Positions 1 through 11,680 of a stretch of DNA of 64,000 bases are shown here, piece by piece (position 1 is the first letter of the stretch; every line of letters starts with the position of its first letter). The DNA is from Takakia lepidozioides (taxonomy: Eukaryota > Streptophyta > Takakiopsida > Takakiales > Takakiaceae), in contig CM060734.1 in NCBI GenBank assembly GCA_030704615.1, positions 29,404,042-29,468,041 on the forward strand. The letters run 5' to 3'. Below the pieces are notes generated by a model that saw only the letters and a list, made by a program, of their open reading frames with translations, had not been told where the DNA came from and searched no databases. A program made the position numbers and the translations under genes.

Positions 1-552
1 ATCCCCTGGATGGAGATTCGGCGCCGAATTTCCATCCGGGCCCCCCAAAGGGAGTCATGTCGGGGGGTCAGGCCGAAAACTGGACGGCATAAAAACATCC
101 CCAGATGGAAAAACGGCGCCGAATTTCCATTCGGGGCGGTTCGGATGCAGTCGGGGAGGGGGGAATGGCCTGCACTTGGCCGTCACATTTCAACCCCCGG
201 ACGGAAATTCGGCACCGAATATCGAACAGGGGACGCCCGGATGAAGTCGCCTCGGCGCAGAGGCCGGCGAGTGTGCGACAGAGAACATCCCCTGGACGGA
301 GATTCGGCGCCGAATTTCCATCCGGGCCCCCCCAAAGGAAGTCTTGTCGGGGGGTCAAACCGAAAACTGGCCGACATAAAAACCTCCACAGATGGGAAAA
401 CGGCGCCGAATTTCAATTCGGGGCCGTTCCAATGCAGTCGGGGAGAAGGGAGAGGTCGGCACCTGGCCGTCATATTTCAACCCCCGGGACGGAAATTCGG
501 CACCGAATATCCAACAGAGCGGCGGAGAGGCGGCACCTCTCCGACAGAGACC
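1..552. repeat. Tandem duplication, ~266-286 bp unit
   Basis: Two direct copies, 1-286 and 287-552, each start with ATCCCC-GG and run through the same GC-rich text (GGGCCCCCCAAAGG, the AAAACTGG segment, the CGGGGAG segment, then CGACAGAGA). The second copy is about 20 bp shorter and diverged by scattered substitutions. A third copy begins at 553 and passes straight into the inverted-repeat block. Confidence 0.85.
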
Positions 553-599
553 ATCCCCCGGATGGAAATTCGGCGCCGAATTTCCATCCAGCAGGTAAG

Positions 600-1275
600 T
601 GGAATCCCGGATGGATGGAGATTCGGCGCCGAATTTCAATCCTGCAGGTAATTCGAATCCCGGATGAATGGAAATTCGGCGCCGAATTTCCATCCAGCAG
701 GTAAGTCGAATCTCGGATGGATGGAGATTCGGCGCCGAATTTCCATCCAGCAAGTAAGTCCGATCGGTGCCGTATGGATATTCGGCGCCGAATTTCCATT
801 CGCCATGTATTTCTGCGCGAGGAATTACCTTCGTGCAGGTAATTCCCATATAAGAATTACCTTCCTGCAGGTAATTCCCAGATGAGAATTACCTTCGTGC
901 AGGTAATTTTCAGATGAGAATTACCTTCCTGCAGGTAATTCCAATCGATGTTAATTCCTCGTCCATAATTACCTACACGAAGGTAATTCTCATCTGGGAA
1001 TTACCTGCAGGAAGGTAATTCTTATATGGGAATTACCTGCACGAAGGTAATTCCTGCGCAGAAATACATGGCGAATGGAAATTCGGCGCCGAATATCCAT
1101 ACGGCACCGATCCGACTTACCTGCTGGATGGAAATTCGGCGCCGAATTTCCATCCAGCAGGGATTCGACTTACCTGCTGGATGGAAATTCGGCGCCGAAT
1201 TTCCATTCATCCGTATTCGAATTACCTGCAGGATGGAAATTCGGCGCCGAATCTCCATCCATCCAAGACTCGCCG
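600..1275. repeat. Large inverted repeat made of nested palindromes
   Basis: Arms 600-907 and 968-1275 are reverse complements of each other around a ~60-bp spacer centred near 937. Pairing was followed base by base from 907/968 outward through the TTTCTGCGC segment (811-819 against 1055-1065), with a single one-base indel and scattered mismatches. Each arm itself contains several small palindromes, so both a giant hairpin and local cruciforms are possible. Confidence 0.85.
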
Positions 1276-1339
1276 AATTTCCATTCATCCGGGATTCGAA
1301 TTACCTGCAGGATGGAAATTCGGCGCCGAATTACCTGCT

Positions 1340-1800
1340 TGAGGGAAATTTGGCGCGCCGCCCTACCTGCGCGGATGGAAATTCGGCGCCGGATTTCCAT
1401 CCGCGCGCTTCCGAATTACCTGCGTGAGGGAAATTTCCAGCGCCGCCCTACCTCCACGGATGGAAATTCGGCGCCGGATTTCCATCCGCGCGCTTCCGAA
1501 TTACCTGCGTGAGGGAAATTTCCAGCGCCGCCCTACCTCCGCGGATGGAAATTCGGCGCCGGATTTCCATCCGCGCGCTTCCGAATTACCTGCGTGAGGG
1601 AAATTTCCAGCGCCGCCCTACCTCCGCGGATGGAAATTCGGCGCCGGATTTCCATCCGCGGCTTCCGAATTACCTGCGTGAGGGAAATTTCCACCGCCGC
1701 CCTTACCTCCGCGGATGGAAATTCGGCGCCGGATATCCATCCTGCTGCGCTCCGAATTACCTGCAGGATGGAAATCCGGCGCCGGAATTCCATCGTGCAG
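1340..1800. repeat. 85-bp tandem repeat array
   Basis: Five to six units in direct orientation. The GAGGGAAATTTCCAG segment ends at 1440, 1525 and 1610, giving an exact 85-bp period. Every unit keeps the GGCGCCGGATTTCCATCC palindrome and a CCGAATTACCTGCG spacer. The last unit, near 1790, is diverged. Confidence 0.85.
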
Positions 1801-1830
1801 CGCTCCGAATTACCTCTACGTTGGAAATTC

Positions 1831-2578
1831 CGGGACTGTTTACGTCGATTTTCATCCGACATGGAGGGCTTCATCCGACATTTAATTGCGCAGTTGGGCA
1901 ATAAATGTCGACGGCCGTCGGTTATTATTCGGGCTGGCGACGCATGGCTTCCTGGACACGTACCCTAAATCTCATGCTAAACTTGGCTTAACATGGTATT
2001 CCAGGCATGTACCCCAAAAAAGGAGATCTTTTTGGCTGGGACTTATGCCGCCTGAAGGGCGTGGCTCTCCTGAGAGAGACCTCACATCCAGACCGCGGCG
2101 GAAGTTGAAAGCTCTGTACTACGGACGACGGCCAATCTCTCGCATGGCCAAACTGAAGCTCCAGCAGGAGATTCCAGTGTCTTGCTCACAACCTGCGCCA
2201 ACTGAAGCCGAGTACTCTCAGGCAAGCCACTTCTGCTTTCGGTTTGTTCGATTTATTTTTTGCTTTCGCTTTGTTACCTCGCTTTGTTTTTGCATCTTCA
2301 TCCTGGCTTTGCTGTATGAGTGAACTTTAGATAGTTGAGTGAACCTTAGATTGTTTGCAATGCGTGTGCAAATCCGGCAGCTCTGGAGAAGGCTGCTTGT
2401 GCATGTCATTCTTAGGCAATGGTTGCATTTGTTTTCATTGTTGTTGCATGGCTCTCCATACTTCCTAAACTTGTTATGTTTTCATTTTTGCTACATGATT
2501 GTTGCTATGGTGGTTGCGCTGCTCGTTGCGATGCTGCTTTTTGCACCGATGTTGGTTTTCACGATTTTTGTCAATGAC
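1831..2578. other. Unassigned stretch between satellite and gene copy
   Basis: No recognisable coding signal. Near 2230-2560 the plus strand becomes T-rich, and a possible splice acceptor (AATGACAG) sits just before 2579. This region may therefore be an intron or 5' flank of the gene copy that follows. Confidence 0.4.
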
Positions 2579-4493
2579 AGAGTGACGACGAGCCCGGCAC
2601 GCTGGTGGTATCATCGACAGCTCCAACTCATCGCATGTTTGAATCGCCCAACTTGGGGCGAGAGGGCAAACTTAAACCTTTTGTTGGTGGACGGGAGGAC
2701 TTGCAACGAGATTACGACAGAGTAGGCATTGGGGAGGTTGGTGCAGGCGGCATGGCAGGTGAAGGGCGTGAGGACATGAGGACAGCAGATCCGGCAATGG
2801 AGGTTGTTCATGCACATGCAGTAGGGCCCGCCCACGCAAAGAAAAAGAAGAAAGCTAAGCACATGCAATCCCCGGCGAGAGAGCAGTCACGGGCTGCGGA
2901 GGGGGGAGTGAGCAGTGCGCGCGAGGGTGTCAGTTCGCCTCAATCAAAGGTGGTCGTCCTGGAGGGCTCCCCTGCTGCTAGCCCTAGTAAGAAACAGAAA
3001 GCCCGTGAGAGGGCAAAAGAGAGGGCAAAAGAACAGACGAGACAGAATGCTAGCCAGGAGGAAAGACAAAAGGCAGCTGAAGAGGCCAGGGGTGCCCAAA
3101 TGACAGATGCCAATGTAAGCGAGGGACCCACAGAGACGGTGGATCCCTACAAGACACCACAGAGAGGCAGTAGCACACCGGTTAGACCATCGCGGGCAAG
3201 AGCAGCCCCCGCAATTACCCATACGGTGGAGAGTGGAGGAGAGGAAAGAACACCTGAAAGAGCACGGATTGTGCAAGTTCGAGGTGAAGCCAGGGAGAGG
3301 GCAGTAGAGACGACGAGAGTGCTGGAGGTGGTTTCGCAGGTGGCTGACCCTGTTGAGGAGGACGACATGGAGGTTTCTGACCAGGATGACATCCTCCGGA
3401 CATCCCCAGGCCCCAAACCCGGAGCATACAGGCTGGATTTGGCGGTCCTGGTGGGCTGCCGGAAAACCCCTCTGCAGCAGACGTCATGTCTGAGGCGGAT
3501 ATGAAGTTGGCCGCTGCCAAGATGTTGGAGGCAACCCACAGCAACATTGGCAGGGTGCTGGGGGCATGGTGTACCCGGCCAAGCTTCGAATTCCCCTTTG
3601 CCGCTTGGTGTCATTGCAGGTGGTGAGACCTGCCCTCCCAGGCGATATCGACAAGCTGAAATTCTCTTTCCGGGATGGATATCGAATGGGGTCTGCCGCC
3701 TTTTACGTTTCCATTGAGAACGACCACGGAGCTTCCCGTGCCCACACTTCCGATGAGGTGGACAAATGGGGTCCCCATTGGCAAACGCGAAATGAGGAGT
3801 TCGAGAGATCGATTGCTAGTGATCCTCTTTTCCAGCACATGTCCGGTAAGATGTTCTACGTGTGGGACGGCAATCATCGCCTCCTGGCATGGATGGAGCA
3901 CATTGCCAAGCCCACCCCAACGATCTCGATTGGCATTTCGCCGTCGATTGTGTTGTGCTGAAGGTTGCGGGGCCCAAAGATCGCAGTCTTCTCAAAGCTG
4001 CAATGGCCGACATCAACTCGTAAGCTACAACCCCTCTCGCTTTTGGACTTTGAATTTGGAAGTCATTTCATTGCGAATCCTCATATATGATGAAAATTCC
4101 CATTTCAGTATTGTTTGATGGAAATGTGGCACTGCAGGGTGACTGAGAATGCCTTCATTGCCACCAACTTGTCCCATATGCTCTTCCGAGTGAAGGATGT
4201 CGGGAAGCAGGGGGTGCAAGAGTTTGCCAATTCCCTCAGTGCCGACCTCCTGCGCAAGTCGGAGGCAAAGGCAGACAGAACCTGGTATAGGCTGAGCGTC
4301 GACGCCATGGTGGACTACATATTTCGGGTAAAGCTCCTGACAGTTTTGTTGAGCTAATCTGTCTCTCCTCCCAATAGAAGAAATTGTGTTGAGCAGGATC
4401 TCTAATCTTATGTGCGCATTCTTGACAGACGAAAATACAGCAGGATTTGGCACATGCGCGGAGGTTCTACATGGAGTCAGAGGAGAAGAAGAA
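2579..4493 (+). pseudogene. ParB-like/methyltransferase-family gene copy, frameshifted, cut by gap
   Basis: A paralogue of the minus-strand gene at 19143-24449. The first exon begins after a probable acceptor near 2578 and encodes a long low-complexity segment rich in Lys, Glu, Arg and Ala (about 2610-3440). The ParB-like block follows (IPLCRLVSLQVVRP at about 3590-3635 and WDGNHRLLAW near 3860-3893). The frame changes near 3450, 3565 and 3925, so it is a pseudogene unless these are sequencing errors; at least the last two lie beside short G or C runs. Introns 4019-4137 (GTAAGC...CTGCAG) and 4328-4428 (GTAAAG...GACAG) fall at the same codons and phases as in the paralogue. The exon from 4429 enters the assembly gap, so the methyltransferase-like half is not visible. 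Homology to the other copy is plain; function is unknown. Confidence 0.75.
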
Positions 4494-4993
4494 NNNNNNN
4501 NNNNNNNNNNNNNNNNNNNNNNNNNNNNNNNNNNNNNNNNNNNNNNNNNNNNNNNNNNNNNNNNNNNNNNNNNNNNNNNNNNNNNNNNNNNNNNNNNNNN
4601 NNNNNNNNNNNNNNNNNNNNNNNNNNNNNNNNNNNNNNNNNNNNNNNNNNNNNNNNNNNNNNNNNNNNNNNNNNNNNNNNNNNNNNNNNNNNNNNNNNNN
4701 NNNNNNNNNNNNNNNNNNNNNNNNNNNNNNNNNNNNNNNNNNNNNNNNNNNNNNNNNNNNNNNNNNNNNNNNNNNNNNNNNNNNNNNNNNNNNNNNNNNN
4801 NNNNNNNNNNNNNNNNNNNNNNNNNNNNNNNNNNNNNNNNNNNNNNNNNNNNNNNNNNNNNNNNNNNNNNNNNNNNNNNNNNNNNNNNNNNNNNNNNNNN
4901 NNNNNNNNNNNNNNNNNNNNNNNNNNNNNNNNNNNNNNNNNNNNNNNNNNNNNNNNNNNNNNNNNNNNNNNNNNNNNNNNNNNNNNNNNNNNN
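4494..4993. other. Assembly gap (500 N)
   Basis: Exactly 500 N, the usual placeholder for a gap of unknown length. Reading frames crossing it mean nothing. The 3' half of the upstream gene copy probably lies here or is missing. Confidence 0.99.
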
Positions 4994-6640
4994 TTAAGTT
5001 CCACATACCAACGGAGTACTATCAGCTCTATGCCTTGTGTTCCTCTCCTGTGTTCGCAATCCACCATAAAATATGATCGTTCAATTGTGCAATCAAGACA
5101 ACTACATAAGCCCAGGCTGGACAATTTCTGCCCAGCAACTGTCTGTAAACTGTATCAGAAAATACCGGTGTGACTAACCCTTCCTTCGTTTGAACAGTGT
5201 GGTGTGAACCTGTGTGACAAGAAATCTTGTCAAGGAACTGATCCTGAAACTGTGCTGATGCTGGAAGCTTTATCACTCTTGGGATGATTAAGCTGGTGCC
5301 AGGGATGGGAAGTTGACTGATGGATGAAAGAGGTTCATCATTTTGTTCACTGACTTTAAGTTTAGTGAAATCTGCTGTAGCCCGTCGAGCTACTGGGCCA
5401 CTTGGGCTTCTGGCTGATTGTTCATACGACATCAAGAGGAAGGGTTTATGGGCGGTGACGGGCACGGTGTCTCGGTGTCGGCTCACGACGTCCGTCACCG
5501 TGGACGGTGACGACCCACGGAGCCCGTCACCATTAATGGCGACGGACTCCTTGAGCCGTCTCCGCCACGGTGGCGGCCTCCGTGACCCGTCTCCGTGAAT
5601 GTGGCACAACCTACCAAGTAACGCCAAAAATAATTTACATGTAACTTATAGATTTTAAAGCAAGATTTTCTCCTGCCCAGGTACATGAGAATTGCTGCCC
5701 AGAAGGAACATGAGAAAAATAAAACGGTTGTATTTGCAAACGTGCATCAAGGTGCAGATGCAGAGCGCGCAGACTCTTGCATTCCCTGTGAATCGACAGC
5801 GACAAGGATTCTGCGGGTAGATGTTCTTCATACTAGCTCTCTGTTTCCCAGACCGCACACCAATCACCAGTCTGGGAAACAGAGCGTTAACCTGAAGAAC
5901 ATTGCTTCATGGTTGAAAGTTCCGAGGTGGAGAGGTCATGCTGCCAAGCTGGGGCAGACCCTCATCAAGCACAGGAGGGAAGAAGACGGCGATGAGCACC
6001 TGATGAGACTGGAAGACGAGGGCATAATCAAACATGGGAAGGGGCACACGTTATTTGGACTCTGTGAGTTCTGTAACTCGAAGCATTCTGCTAGTTGGGT
6101 CTCTTTTCATGGCAATGATTTGCTAGGCTTTGATGGCTGACTTAATTGAGTGTTATGTCAGCAACATGTTGAAGACCCGTGCAGAAATATCTGTCTAATT
6201 CTTTTAAAGAAGAGAGGGATGAAGCAAAGGCTCCCTCTTCCATGTCATCTCTGGGGAAGTCAAAGATTTGCACATGTTTGGATTTTGAGGAGAGTAATTT
6301 CGTGAAGACTCCGACTTTCCACTTGCTTGGAAGTGTAGTAAAGAATTTTACCTACTTTATTAGCTCCACATGTTTGGCTGACAATGCACATTGATAAATA
6401 TAACGTAAAATAGCTGACATTGTATTGCTCATGACAGGCTGGGCAGGATTGCCTGAACCCTATCCACCATGGCAATATCAAGCTTCAACCTTGAGGCCCC
6501 TCCACCAGGCCAAGTGGTGGTGGTGACAACTGAAAGTGTTTAGGAGTTTGATCGTGCACAAGCCCAACCTCAAGCTCAGGTATCCCAGAGAAAGTAGCTT
6601 TACTCAATGGCTGGCGCCGGGTCAATGAGACAGCGTCTTT
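4994..6640. other. No recognised gene
   Basis: Several short frames occur. One at 5685-6140 on the plus strand has a moderately natural composition (a KVPRWRGHAAKLGQTLIKHRRE stretch followed by an acidic region). I recognise no domain, no matching exon on either side and no start context that would support a gene. Confidence 0.4.
5440..5600. repeat. GC-rich cluster of short palindromes
   Basis: Contains several hairpin-forming segments in a row: GTCACCGT-GG-ACGGTGAC near 5493-5510, an imperfect one around CCATTAATGG near 5530, and CCGCCAC-G-GTGGCGG near 5563-5577. The base composition is far richer in GC than the neighbouring sequence. Confidence 0.7.
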
Positions 6641-6658
6641 GGAGAAGTTCATGCTTCC

Positions 6659-7552
6659 GTGAATGTGCCAGATCTAGCTGGAAAGTGGTATCAGAAGTAT
6701 TTTGCGTTTGCAGGCCTAGGTTTCCTCATTAGTGTAGCATATATGGATCCAGGCAATTGGGCGACAGACCTCATCGGCGGTGCATCTTATGGCTACAAAT
6801 TGTTGATCATTATCCTTTGTTTCAAACTTCACTGCCATTTTCATTCAGTCACTGTCTCTGAAGCGTAGAGTTGTAGCAGAGAGGGATTTGGCACAAGCAT
6901 GCCGTGATGCACATCCCAAGTGGGTGGTGTATGGCCTCTGGATCATGGCGAAGATTGCTATTGTGGCCACAGATCTTGCAGAAGTCATCGGTACAGCCAC
7001 AGCATTCTATCTCTTGTTCAATATCCTGGTGTGGGAGAGATTATCACTAACCCGGATATATTGTTCAATGCCATTGGAATATTAGGCGCTACTGTCATGC
7101 CTCACAGCATTTATCTCCACTCAAGCATCATACAGACACGGGCTTACCCTCGCCCAATAGAAGGTAAGAAGATGGCTGTCAAGTACGGCAGGTGGGACAG
7201 TGGCATCTCTCTCATGTTTGCATTCTTTGTGAATGCAGCTATTTTGATCCTGGCAGCAGCTGCATTCCATTATGGTCCGAATGCACACCCCAATGTAGCT
7301 ACCATCGGTGATGCCTATTAGTTACTGTCACCTGCACTTGGAAGCCGGGCTGCCAAAATTTTGTTTGGGATTGGATTATTGGCCTGTGGTCAGAATTCCA
7401 CAATCGTTGGGACCTTGGCTGGGCAGGTGGTGATGGAGGGCTCCCTTCAGATACGTCTTAAGCCTTGGATTCGGCGGCTTCTCACACGGATGATTGCACT
7501 GATCCCTGCCTGTGCTGTTGCTGCAATTTTTTTCAGTCATGAATTGGATCTC
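6659..7552 (+). pseudogene. NRAMP/MntH-type metal transporter pseudogene
   Basis: Pieces of an NRAMP divalent-metal/proton symporter, in order. The first-helix motif DPGN lies in the segment [20 protein letters not shown] (about 6720-6778). DLAEVIGTA follows at about 6972-6998. After a frame change and a deletion of roughly two helices come the sixth-helix region with MPHSIYLHS (about 7098-7124) and then LLACGQNSTIVGTLAGQVVM (about 7376-7436). DPGN and MPH are metal-binding motifs of this family. In-frame stops (for example just after GDAY near 7320), frameshifts and the missing middle make it non-functional. It resembles the bacterial-type MntH group, but origin cannot be decided here. Confidence 0.85.
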
Positions 7553-8096
7553 ATAGACCATGGCTGGTGCTCTCAAACAGTGGAGTTCTGCTGCCACCAT
7601 CAAGGACAGAAGTATCTCCAAAGGTTCCAGCAGGTAACACGGTGAAGGCTCCTGAGGCTGCACGTGCACATAAAACCAGTAACCGAAGTGTTATTCTCAT
7701 CATGACCAAGACCTACACCAGCGGCTTCCTGCTGAGTGAATTAATGTGTTGTACAAGTAGAACAGGGAGCAGAGCAACTACACCTGAATTATGTACAACA
7801 CAATTTGATGTACCTTGTACCAAAGTTTCTTGGGCTTCCCTGCAGCACCTGCCAGGGTAGATTCTGGAACAAGGTCCCAATGCTCAAGTGAAGTTAACCC
7901 TCATTAGTAATTGGCAAAAGACCTGGGCTGCATTTTGCTATGGTCAGTGCATGAGACATGAATGTGGCAAGAACTGAAACGAGTGGGTGGGAGTTGCCAG
8001 CTGGACCATGCATGAGTATGCATGCCGCAAACCCTGACCATTAGTCATTTGGTTCAGGCTTGACTAGATTTATTTGAGATGGCCCATTGCTGACAG

Positions 8097-9341
8097 TGGT
8101 GAGGGAGCTGGACTGCCTCAAACGACAAGACAATATGAAGGTGGGGGCTCGTTTTGCACTCAAGTGGATTGAGGAATGCATGATTAAAATGCCATTCTGG
8201 ATCCATGTCCAAAGCTCCTCAGAGACGCTCCCAGTGCGGATAACCCCACCATCATCTCCCTCATACCACTCCAGGAAAAGATTACAGCATTTTTTATAGC
8301 TTGTGTCAGAAGAGATGTGTTCCTTGTTTGTAGGTCAAGTTTACATCATCAGTTTGTCGAACATTACTCGATAGAATAATTGCCTTTTTCATATTTGTAG
8401 GCTTGAACATTGTTTTGGCATGTTGCTGGATTTTCCAATTGAGGTTCTAATGAGGTTAGTATTGAAGGGAGGTGAAGCTAATACTTTGACAATCCCGCCT
8501 TGCAAAATTGACAGGGTTTTCTCGCAGTATGGTGATGCTGGTGATCTGATGTCGCCCACAAATGATGACCATGTTCTGGAGTGTGCTTTGTTATTTGACC
8601 ATACAGTGCTGGATGGTCGTGTGGCACTCTTGACTCGGGACACTGCTCTGAAGATTTTGGCTATGGCAGAGGTGCATGCTAAGAACGTCTACATATCGCA
8701 GTGTCTCTAGTTTTTGAGTACTTCCATTGAAGTTTCTTTGATGTTGCTAACTTCGTAGCAGAGCTTTGCAGTGGGATTTCATTTTAGTCTCTTGAAGTAT
8801 GTCAAGTAGGTCACCTGGATGATAGAATCTCCAGGTGTCTCCAATTCCTGCCCTTGAAATGACTTACCACTTTTGTAGAATAAAGCAATGGTGCTGAAGT
8901 TACAGATGCTTCATTGCCAGTTTAAGAACCAGCTCCTGCTTACACACAACCCTTCTCTCAGAAATATCCACTTTGGTCCCCCTTACTTTCCACCCCGGCT
9001 TCTTAACACATGCTCTCTTTTCACTGCAGGGGCTTATAGTGGACAGTGCACCCCAATTTTCTGAGAACTTGCTGAGCCCCTACTCCGATCGCTTCCTGTG
9101 GACAAGAAGCACTGCCTTTGGCCCCACTGCCACTCGCATGGAATGTTCCAGCCATCATAATAGCCATGGAATCAACTCGCCACATTTAAGTTCGAGTGCA
9201 GACTTGAGGAGTAAGTCACTCTTGTCTGCTCTTGCTGCTGCTGTCACTCCCACTCCCAAAGCACTTGGGAAGCATGGGTGGGAGGAGTTTCGGAGTCACT
9301 ACAGCGAGCAACCTCGAGGTCTTCAGTTGGTACTCAAATGA
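8097..9341 (+). CDS. PIN-domain protein, 3' exons (plant PS1/SWT1-like), partial
   Basis: Three exon-like blocks resemble the C-terminal PIN (PilT N-terminus) RNase domain of plant proteins such as the FHA-PIN protein PS1. Block 1 starts after the acceptor at 8096 and carries VRELDCLKR (the N-terminal PIN acidic motif) and WIEECMIKMPFWIHVQS. Block 2 begins after TTTGTAG at 8400 and carries DDHVLECALLF and DGRVALLTRDTALKILAMAE, the second acidic motif region; it ends at donor 8672. Block 3, 9030-9341, begins after CACTGCAG and continues in phase with GLIVDSAPQFSENLL and PYSDRFLW to a stop. The last intron joins cleanly. The donor after block 1 is unclear (a stop is reached at 8297), so this copy may be damaged. 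Upstream exons were not found. PIN proteins are Mg-dependent ribonucleases; the exact subfamily is inferred from recalled plant sequences. Confidence 0.65.
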
Positions 9342-9609
9342 GTTTCAGAGATTTTCATCAGTGCAATGAAAAACCATTTCTATGATGTAATGTCCCCTCT
9401 AACAGAAGCATAGCCCAGCAATTTTGCAACGGATTGAAATTTCTGGACTGAGTTCAGAACTAACAACTGAACAAAGTAGCCTAGTGTGTGACAGGAAGGG
9501 TGAAGGGAGTCAACTTGTATAGGAATATATTAGAATATGGTTCTTCGGCCTTACAAATGGATAATCCATCTGGTTTCCAATCACACATATTATTGATATC
9601 CACCCCAAT
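9342..9609. other. 3' flank of PIN-domain gene
   Basis: AT-rich noncoding sequence after the stop at 9341. No clear terminator or gene. Confidence 0.4.
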
Positions 9610-11205
9610 GCGAAGGGTTAACAATAAAAACTTATCCTCGTTAAGTACTAAATAAAACTAATGGTAGTTCCTTAATTATACTAGCACGAGTTGATTTGAA
9701 AAGCTTGTTCATAAACTTGACTACCATGTTGAATTAAAGTCTACCTTACTAAATTGGTAATGGTAGTGATAAATTGGTAGTTACCAAATTTTCAGCTTTG
9801 GGTCACACCAGCACAATTGAGTATCATGTTGAAATGAAAAGTCTCCACATGTGGAGGTTCTATCATTTTTCTGTCACATTTGCAATCTACTTACTCTGAA
9901 CCCTAAACCCTATTTCAATGGTACTAAGTTTATTTTCAGCTTTGGGTTATACTAGTACAAGTCATTACCATGTTGAAATGAAAAGTTTGTATTATCACAT
10001 GGATACTAAAATATTTATTTCACATTTGCATTCTACTTAATCTGAACCAGTCAATTTTGGCACTGGTCCTGCTCTTGGGTCCAACTGGTAGGGCCCAGTG
10101 TAGATTAGGATTGGGCACGGTAGGTTATAGGATGGATATGGGTATTTCCAATTTTGAGATACCCTAGTCCTAGGACAGGGGTGCCTGGGCTGCAGCCCGG
10201 GCTAGCCGGGCTTCATGCCCTAGGCATGGGTATGGCAAAAAAAAACAAATGACATACTCGGACAGTATGTACAATGGTATGGTTGTATTTTTAATGGCTG
10301 CTATCTTCGACAATTGCATTATATATTATGGTATTTTAAGTTAACTTCATGTTTTTTTACATGTCTTTGATATTTGTACCCACAAACCCCTGTCGTAATC
10401 GGTCCTTAATAATCGGTACAAGGTTATATTTTAGTACATGGTTATATTATGGTAATATCCATGTTGTAGTAGTTGGGATACATGCTGCCAGCGGCTGGGA
10501 GCCATGATGCGAGCAGCTCAAATCACCGATCCCTCCCATAGCAAACACAACATCGCAAACCCTAATGCCATAACTCCTACCCCTCCCATCTCGAAACACT
10601 CCCCCCTGAATACTGTTTGCAATCATTTTATTGCTCCGCCAGCTACTGTGACTGGTATGGTTTCAGTCTAGGTACGTTCGGAACCCTAAACCCTAAGTTC
10701 TACACACACCTAGGTATAGGCTAAATGACATACCGGCTGGGTTGGTTATAGCATACCCTTACCTATACCCTGGCCCCCGCCAACTGGCACATACCATTAC
10801 AACATTGCCCGGAACCCTATTTCAATTGTGGTAAGCTTTTATAATTTATTTTCATGTGTGGGTTATACTATGTAGTACAAATTGAGTACTATGTTGAAAT
10901 GAAAAGTTTGTACCGTCACGTGGATACTAAAAAATTCCTAAATTATATTTACATTCTACTTATCCTAAACCTTATTTCAATTGTACTAAGGCGCTCTTAC
11001 AATTTATTTTCAATTTTGGTTTATATTAACACAAGCGAGTATCATGTTGAAATAACAAGTCTATACTTGTTGGGGTTCTAAAATATTTCTTTCACATGTG
11101 TATTCTACTTACCCTGAACCTTAAACCCTATTTCAACTGTACTAATATGTTTATATACTTTATTTTCAGCTTTGAGTATACTAGCACATTGATTGAGTAC
11201 CATGT
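9610..11205. repeat. AT-rich tandem repeat, ~140-160 bp unit, two clusters
   Basis: Diverged direct units share TTTCAGCTTTGGGT, a CATGTTGAAATGAAAAGT core and CCTGAACC-TAAACCCTATTTCAA. The core occurs near 9723, 9826 and 9966, then near 10889, 11039 and 11200. About 760 bp of unrelated sequence separates the two clusters (about 10046-10805). The short ACCCTAAACCCTA strings are part of the unit and are not telomere arrays. No coding capacity. Confidence 0.75.
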
Positions 11206-11680
11206 TAACCCCTAAGCGTCCGGAACTGTTTTGGTGGGCCAGCCCCAAAACAAGGACGTAATGTCGGGGACGAGGCTGTATATGTCAGCAAACATTCATC
11301 CATAGAAATGAACCTTATCACACTATTTTCTTACACCTGCAGGTGTAAGAAAAGCCACCTGCTTACACTTCCCCGGGTGTCAGGTAAACCGTGTCGATTC
11401 CGCCACCCTATTGAAAAAGCCAGTGGTGTCGAAAAAGCCATCTTACACCATCTACACCCTCGTGGCGCCTGCCCTGTCTGGACTTTTTGACATGGTTTTT
11501 TTTACATCCGTTTTGACTGACTTTTCTTACATCCGTTTCGACTAGATTTTTTGACGGCTTATCTTACACCCTGCTTGACAATGTGGCGAAATTCAAAATT
11601 CAAAAAATTCAAATTCAAAATCCAAATTCAAATTTTAAATTTTGGCGGTTCAAAATTTTTAAGTTTGAAATATACGTTGA
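11206..11680. other. Unassigned stretch with a 28-bp perfect palindrome
   Basis: A perfect palindrome spans 11326-11353: half TTTTCTTACACCTG, then its reverse complement. Related TCTTACACC strings recur nearby (11440-11570). From 11585 the sequence is a run of AAATTC-type simple repeats. No gene seen. Confidence 0.7.

Larger units (their letters stand above)
1..1830. repeat. Palindrome-based satellite block
   Basis: The whole stretch is built from about 20 copies of a short palindrome: half-site GGAAATTCGGC followed directly by its own reverse complement, with GGCGCC at the centre. Copies from about 1385 onward use a GGATTT variant on one side. A second palindrome, AATTACCTGCAGGTAATT, alternates with it from about 600. 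The long open frames across this block on both strands are by-products of stop-poor repeats (recurring NGNSAPNFHP and EIRRRISI peptides), not genes. I see no promoter, splice or domain evidence for coding. Confidence 0.9.

Noticed and set aside
10-1968. Many long open frames on both strands with NGNSAPNFHP and EIRRRISI repeats
   Set aside because: They follow the palindromic repeat exactly in all frames and both strands, lack any domain, and owe their length to few stop codons in the unit.
4386-5173. Open frames crossing the N block
   Set aside because: Most of their length is unknown sequence.
9900-10700. ACCCTAAACCCTA strings as interstitial telomere
   Set aside because: Only one or two CCCTAAA copies at each site, embedded in the ~150-bp AT-rich repeat unit.
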